From assembly GCA_017552845.1 (NCBI GenBank), contig JAFZOE010000320.1, positions 1 to 10,120 on the forward strand: DNA of 10,120 nt. The letters run 5' to 3'. The position numbers and the translations under genes are program-made. The DNA comes from Clostridia bacterium. GTDB lineage: Bacteria > Bacillota > Clostridia > Oscillospirales > Acutalibacteraceae. The notes under the pieces are model-generated. The model did no database searches, was not told the DNA's origin, and was given only the letters and a program-made list of their open reading frames with translations. Below, one piece after another: positions 6,600 to 10,120 of this stretch. Position 1 is the stretch's first letter. Each line of letters starts with the position of its first letter.

Positions 6600-6628
6600 T
6601 TGAAAGCACAGGCAAAAAATGTTATAAT
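6600..6628 (+). promoter_or_regulatory. Promoter of the two-repeat lipoprotein gene
   Basis: Plus strand: TTGAAA (6600-6605), 17-nt spacer and perfect TATAAT (6623-6628). The expected start point is near 6635. Its -35 is only 7 bp from the luxS -35. Confidence 0.82.
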
Positions 6629-6630
6629 CA

Positions 6631-6647
6631 TCAGGTAAAAAACCTGA
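6631..6647 (+). promoter_or_regulatory. Perfect 6-bp inverted repeat at the lipoprotein transcription start
   Basis: TCAGGT (6631-6636), AAAAA and ACCTGA (6642-6647) straddle the predicted start point. The repeat abuts the Shine-Dalgarno AAGGAGGG, which precedes ATG 6660. It may be an operator or a short hairpin at the mRNA 5' end. Confidence 0.45.
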
Positions 6648-6659
6648 AGGAGGGTTATT

Positions 6660-7412
6660 ATGAAAATAAAATTTACGGCAGTGATTTCCATTCTGATTGC
6701 AGCGGCGATAGCTCTGGCAATGTTTGCAGGATGCGGAAAAGCTCCCGAAGCTGAGACGGACACAACCACGTCAACAGAGGCGGAACAGCCCAATCTCTTT
6801 ACTAAAGGCGTATGGATGGGCAGTATTGACGGAAAGGCCGATACTTATTTCATTTTTACTGATGAATCAAACGGCCGCACCGAAAAAGCCGACGGCACGG
6901 GCGGAGCTCCCTTTACCTGCGAACAGCACGGATTGGATGTTGTTTTCCATTTCGGCTCGGCCGACGATGTGACAAACGCAAAATTCGACCTCGGCAACAA
7001 CACCGGCACATTCGATTACGGCGAAAACAAGGTGACCTATGAATTCGCATTTGTTGATGATGCAGATCCCGACAATTTCGAGATTCCAGAAGACGCCGAA
7101 CCCGCCGGAAATCTTTTTACAAAGGGCGTATGGTCGGCGAGCATTGACGGCAAAATCGACACATACTTCATCTTTGAAGACGAGGCGAACGGCCGCACAG
7201 AGAGAGCTGACGGCACAGGCGGAACTCCCTTCACCTGCGAGCAGAACGGACTCGATATAGTTTTCCATTTCGGCTCGGCGGATGATGTTACCAATGCGAA
7301 ATTCAGCCTCGGCGACAATACAGGCACCTTTGAATACGGCGACGAAACGGTCGTATATACTTTCGAAGCTGTTCAGGACGCGGATCCCGATAACTTTGAA
7401 ATTCCCGCATAA
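6660..7412 (+). CDS. Putative lipoprotein of two tandem 99-residue repeats, function unknown
   Basis: A 250-residue protein with its own promoter and an AAGGAGGG site 6 nt before ATG. Residues 1-25 are a lipoprotein signal with lipobox MFAGC, lipidated Cys at 25. The Phe at -3 is less usual than Leu but acceptable. An acidic, Thr-rich linker (26-44) leads to two repeats, 45-143 and 151-249, about 80% identical by my count. Each runs NLFTKGVW..SIDGK.DTYFIF.DE.NGRTE.ADGTGG.PFTCEQ.GLD.VFHFGSADDVTNAKF..G.NTGTF.YG and ends DADPDNFEIP. The protein is strongly acidic. Its alternating hydrophobic pattern suggests two small beta-barrel or beta-sandwich domains, each with one Cys (87 and 193). I do not recognise the family; a surface ligand-binding role would be a guess. 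It is convergent with the phosphoesterase gene and shares a hairpin with it. Confidence 0.9.
   Translation: MKIKFTAVISILIAAAIALAMFAGCGKAPEAETDTTTSTEAEQPNLFTKGVWMGSIDGKADTYFIFTDESNGRTEKADGTGGAPFTCEQHGLDVVFHFGSADDVTNAKFDLGNNTGTFDYGENKVTYEFAFVDDADPDNFEIPEDAEPAGNLFTKGVWSASIDGKIDTYFIFEDEANGRTERADGTGGTPFTCEQNGLDIVFHFGSADDVTNAKFSLGDNTGTFEYGDETVVYTFEAVQDADPDNFEIPA
6792..7406 (+). repeat. Direct repeat encoding the duplicated lipoprotein domain
   Basis: Copy 1 is 6792-7088 and copy 2 is 7110-7406, offset 318 nt (106 codons). Similarity is visible at DNA level; for example CATTTCGGCTCGGC occurs in both copies. Third-position differences are spread throughout, which points to an older duplication kept under selection rather than a recent copy. 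Confidence 0.92.
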
Positions 7413-7434
7413 AACCGAATAAAAGGCATATTGA

Positions 7435-7461
7435 AAGCCCGCAGGAAATTCCTGCGGGCTT
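7435..7461. terminator. Bidirectional hairpin terminator between convergent genes
   Basis: GCCCGCAGGAA (7437-7447), one A, TTCCTGCGGGC (7449-7459): an 11-bp perfect GC-rich stem, extended by A-T pairs at its base. It lies 22 nt after the lipoprotein stop and 7 nt from the phosphoesterase stop. The U-tracts on either side are short (TTCTCTGTATT on plus, TTTCAAT on minus), so termination may be partial. Confidence 0.78.
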
Positions 7462-7468
7462 CTCTGTA

Positions 7469-8884
7469 TTATGAGAAAAGATTTGTAAAGAACCAGGCAA
7501 TGTAATGATATATCGCAATGAAGAAACCTGCAAAGCCTTCGTGAGGCTCATGGCAGTAGGGGCAACCGCCGTCATCGATTGTCACTTCGGCGGTAAGCGG
7601 CTCGGAATCGACGCCGTAAGCGGTTTCGGCAATCACTTCAATCTTGTAGTCGCCTGCCGCAAGACCGGTCATTTTTAGATCTATTGTTTCCTGCTCTCCG
7701 GCAGTATAGTAACTCGGGAGCACCCAGCCTTTTTTCTCGGCTATGCCGAGCTTGTTGATTACCTTATAGCGGTAGAGAACGACCGGCATACCGTCGGTTG
7801 ATTTTGCGGCGGGAACCGTAGCGGTATATCCTCCGGTGACCGGAGTTATCTCAATTTCCGCGCCCTCATCGAATACGGGCGGCTTTGATGCCGCTTTGCG
7901 CTTTTCGACCGTATATTCCCTGTTTTCGGGATTTGCGGGGTTTTCAAGCAGGTATTCGCAGATCATTTCGCCCGCTTCTATATCGTAACCGCGAAGATGC
8001 ATACGGTTTGCTGCGTCAATCTCGACTATCCAGAAAGTTGCCGTGGCTTCGGAATCAGCGGGGTGGTAAGTGCGTGTGGTGTCAATCGTGAATTCCGAAT
8101 AATAGACAGCTCCGGTTCCGATTGCCGTGTAATTACCCTGCCAGAGCGAGCGCGGGTCATTGAGCGGATAATGGGAATGGCCTGAGAAATCGACAACCTG
8201 CGGATAATCGTTGAGAGTGCTGTTGAAATATGTTACACCCCAGCCGTCATAGCTCGATGAGCCGTAAACGGTGTCTCTGTTGTGCTCATGGTGCATGACG
8301 AAAACGGGTTTGTCGGGGTTTTCGGCTGTCGCCTTGTCAAGCTCGCTCTTGAGCCATGAAATCTGCTTTGAATCATAGTGCTGAGCATCGCTCTCGGAAG
8401 CCGAAAGGCCGATGAAATGGAAACCGTTTATAACTTTATGGAAATCGGCGTCATTGCCGGTTACGCTCTTATAGTATGCGCGGAGTTCCTTGCGGTTCAT
8501 CACATAGCCGTCGTGATTTTTGGCAACCACTCCGAGGAACTGCGTTTCGTCGCGCAGAGAAGCGCTGACAGCTTCATAGAATCTGTCAAATTCGGTCTTT
8601 GTGCCGTCATTTGTGAGGTCACCGCAGATGAGAACGGCATCGAGTTTGTCGTAAGCTTCATCTGATTCCGCTTCTTCATAAGCCAGATCGAGCATTTTGC
8701 CGATTCTGTTGTATGTCAGATCGGAATTGTCGCGGATATGTGTGTCGCTCGAGGCGACGAATCTGATTACGGGCACGAAATCCGCCTGAGCGGCTGTGTC
8801 ATCTTCAGCTCCCGCGATTGCTGTCACCGAGCAGATAAGAAGGGCGGAAAGAAGCAGTGAAACGATTCTTTTTAAAGTTTTCAT
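7469..8884 (-). CDS. Secreted calcineurin-like metallophosphoesterase with C-terminal CxxC-H tail
   Basis: A 471-residue protein; GGAGG lies 5 nt before ATG 8884. Signal peptide 1-26 (cleavage near AGA). The metallophosphoesterase domain (~38-265) has SDTH (D47, H49), GDLTND (D89, N92), KNHD (N123, H124, D125), VMHHEH (H198-H201) and SGHSHYP (H236, H238). These are the five metal and catalytic blocks of the family; the usual Gly before NHD is Lys here. A second beta-rich domain, probably Fn3-like, spans ~335-435. The end is unusual: CPYCHEPH (C441, C444, H445, H448) followed by an aromatic-rich hydrophobic stretch (451-471). That stretch may anchor or sort the protein, although no LPxTG is present. 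It probably hydrolyses a phosphoester outside the membrane; the substrate cannot be told. It lies 12 nt after the neighbouring phosphoesterase, with its Shine-Dalgarno beginning just after that stop, so the two are co-transcribed. Confidence 0.9.
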   Translation of the reverse strand: MKTLKRIVSLLLSALLICSVTAIAGAEDDTAAQADFVPVIRFVASSDTHIRDNSDLTYNRIGKMLDLAYEEAESDEAYDKLDAVLICGDLTNDGTKTEFDRFYEAVSASLRDETQFLGVVAKNHDGYVMNRKELRAYYKSVTGNDADFHKVINGFHFIGLSASESDAQHYDSKQISWLKSELDKATAENPDKPVFVMHHEHNRDTVYGSSSYDGWGVTYFNSTLNDYPQVVDFSGHSHYPLNDPRSLWQGNYTAIGTGAVYYSEFTIDTTRTYHPADSEATATFWIVEIDAANRMHLRGYDIEAGEMICEYLLENPANPENREYTVEKRKAASKPPVFDEGAEIEITPVTGGYTATVPAAKSTDGMPVVLYRYKVINKLGIAEKKGWVLPSYYTAGEQETIDLKMTGLAAGDYKIEVIAETAYGVDSEPLTAEVTIDDGGCPYCHEPHEGFAGFFIAIYHYIAWFFTNLFS

Positions 8885-8896
8885 AGTATCCTCCGT

Positions 8897-9889
8897 TTAC
8901 TGAAGTTCAAAGGTGTAAACGCTGTTGACATACCAGTTGCCCGTGATATAGTTCACCGGTCTGAAAACGACCTTGTCCGCGTAAACCTCAAGCTGTGCGC
9001 CGGTTCCCGAATGAGTCAGGCCGAACCAGTTGACAATACCGTAGGTCGGCAGAGTGATATAGGTTACTCTGTTTACCTGCTCCGCGCTTGAAAGGCCTGT
9101 TTTTTCCTCTGCAAGGTGGCTCTTTATGCCCGCGTGCATGTGGCCGCTGATATAGAAAACATTATTATATTTCTCAAGGATTTCCTTGACGGGATATTCA
9201 TCCTCGCCGATTCCGCTGCCGTCCCAGACGGTATCCTCGCCGTTTATATGGTCGAGAGGCCAGTGGCAGCAGACAAATACGGGCTTGCCCTCAGCTGTGC
9301 CCTCGGCGAGCTCTCTGTCGAGAAATTCAAGCTGCTCGTCAGTCATGGAAATAGCGTCCCAGTGGCCGCCGTCAATTACTTCATCGCCGAGAATTATGAA
9401 TTTATAGCCGTTTATATCGGTGCTGTAATAATTCACATCATAATCGGTTCCGAGATACTCGTTGCGGTATCTGATGAAATTCGCGAGTGCCTCCTCGCGT
9501 GAAATATCGGTAACGTCTCTGTCGCCGACGTGGCCTATATCGTGGTTGCCGGCAACGGTGATTACGGGAGCGGGGCTGTATTCGCTGATAAGTTCATAAT
9601 ACTGCTTCAGTGTTTCCTCATCGCCGTAATTCGTTATGTCGCCGTTAATGAGAACGGCATCGATCGGCGCCTTCGAATTCTTCATCGTGTTGAATCCGGC
9701 TTTCATAAAGCCCTGGCGGAATACTCCGTTTGCCTCAAGATGCGTATCGGAAATCATCTCGATATTGACTAGACAATCTTCATCCGAAACGTCGAGTCCG
9801 GGGAGAGCGACTCCAGCGTAGGGAATCAGAGTGAGAAACAGCGAAGTCAGAAAAGCTATCGCCTTTGTCATAAATACTTCAAAAGTCAT
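8897..9889 (-). CDS. Exported calcineurin-like metallophosphoesterase
   Basis: 330 residues from ATG 9889. Residues ~8-29 (TKAIAFLTSLFLTLIPYAGVA) form a signal peptide or N-terminal membrane segment. All family blocks are canonical: SDTH (D48, H50), NGDITN (D84, N87), AGNHD (N115, H116, D117), CCHWPLDH (H209) and SGHMH (H250, H252). The C-terminal part is beta-rich (ITLPTYG, VVFRPVNYITGNWY) and ends FELQ with no anchor. It is a diverged paralogue of the next gene (VLINGDITN.GDEETLKQYYELI against VLICGDLTNDGTKTEFDRFYEAV) but lacks the latter's extra domain and CxxC tail. It lies 34 nt downstream of queA. Start: ATG 9889 has AGG in GGCAGG about 8 nt upstream; ATG 9871 is an alternative with a cleaner signal peptide, and TTG 9919 is unlikely. 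Substrate unknown. Confidence 0.9.
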   Translation of the reverse strand: MTFEVFMTKAIAFLTSLFLTLIPYAGVALPGLDVSDEDCLVNIEMISDTHLEANGVFRQGFMKAGFNTMKNSKAPIDAVLINGDITNYGDEETLKQYYELISEYSPAPVITVAGNHDIGHVGDRDVTDISREEALANFIRYRNEYLGTDYDVNYYSTDINGYKFIILGDEVIDGGHWDAISMTDEQLEFLDRELAEGTAEGKPVFVCCHWPLDHINGEDTVWDGSGIGEDEYPVKEILEKYNNVFYISGHMHAGIKSHLAEEKTGLSSAEQVNRVTYITLPTYGIVNWFGLTHSGTGAQLEVYADKVVFRPVNYITGNWYVNSVYTFELQ

Positions 9890-9923
9890 AATATTACCTG
9901 CCTTTATCTGAATTTGCAATTAT

Positions 9924-10120
9924 TCATTTCTTAAGTATCAGCATCGCGTCGCCGAATGAGAAGAAGCGGTAACGCATATCGACCGCGGTTTTGTAAGCTC
10001 TCATCGTGTTTTCATATCCGCTGAATGCGCTAACGAGCATAATCAGGGTGCTCTCGGGGAGATGAAAATTGGTTATGAGACAGTCGATGCATTTGAATTC
10101 ATAGCCGGGGTAGATGAAAA
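9924..10120 (-). CDS. queA: S-adenosylmethionine:tRNA ribosyltransferase-isomerase QueA (C-terminal 64 residues)
   Basis: The frame enters from the right edge and ends with TGA at 9924-9926. QueA transfers and isomerises the ribosyl group of SAM onto preQ1-modified tRNA to give epoxyqueuosine. The visible C-terminus carries the strongly conserved FIYPGYEFK, TNFHLPESTLIMLVSAF and YRFFSFGDAMLI blocks and ends at the usual place for the family. The 5' part lies outside the window. No terminator is seen in the 34-nt gap to the phosphoesterase gene, so transcription probably continues into it. Confidence 0.96.
   Translation of the reverse strand, partial: FIYPGYEFKCIDCLITNFHLPESTLIMLVSAFSGYENTMRAYKTAVDMRYRFFSFGDAMLILKK

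Noticed and set aside
6867..7327. Minus-strand frames opposite the lipoprotein repeats
   Set aside because: No ribosome-binding site or domain, and they mirror the duplicated plus-strand coding sequence.

Overview
The window looks like a chromosome segment of a mid-GC, low-complexity-promoter Firmicute. It is probably a gut-type clostridium of the Oscillospiraceae/Ruminococcus kind. This rests on sigma-A promoters with TTGACA/TATAAT boxes, strong GGAGG ribosome-binding sites, Firmicute-style signal peptides, an MFAGC lipobox, tRNAs with encoded CCA, luxS, and a large BspA-like LRR plus InlB-repeat surface protein. The lineage is an inference; no 16S or other marker is present.

Layout (nearly everything is on the minus strand, so genes read right to left). 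At 9924-10120 is the 3' end of queA (queuosine synthesis). After 34 nt comes a secreted calcineurin-like phosphoesterase (8897-9889), and after 12 nt a second, larger one (7469-8884) that ends in a CxxC-H-H motif plus a hydrophobic tail. These three look like one transcription unit. A strong hairpin at 7435-7461 separates it from the only plus-strand gene, a lipoprotein made of two ~80%-identical 99-residue repeats (6660-7412). That gene is divergent from luxS (6083-6535), and their -35 boxes are only 7 bp apart. Downstream of luxS are its terminator and then a two-tRNA operon: promoter, tRNA-Ser(UGA), tRNA-Ser(GCU), terminator. Next is a monocistronic secreted right-handed beta-helix protein (4182-5606) with its own promoter and terminator. 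After a 291-bp AT-rich intergenic region, which holds a promoter and a perfect 8-bp inverted repeat, comes the N-terminal ~1296 residues of a giant secreted protein (1-3890). It runs off the left edge of the window.

The giant protein is the most unusual element. It has a signal peptide, then six CxxC knuckles spaced through its first ~650 residues, alternating with ~85-residue beta-rich modules. Several knuckles sit in an Asp-rich DGxCDxC loop. Next is a short BspA-type LRR block split by a ~90-residue acidic helical insertion. At least six InlB-type B-repeats follow in an order that suggests a higher-order repeat.

Functionally, five of the seven protein genes encode exported products: adhesin-like, beta-helix, lipoprotein and two phosphoesterases. 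The cytoplasmic genes are housekeeping (queA, luxS, tRNA-Ser). I see no mobile element, CRISPR array, toxin-antitoxin pair or defence cassette. Most plus-strand open frames opposite the large minus genes are antisense shadows.
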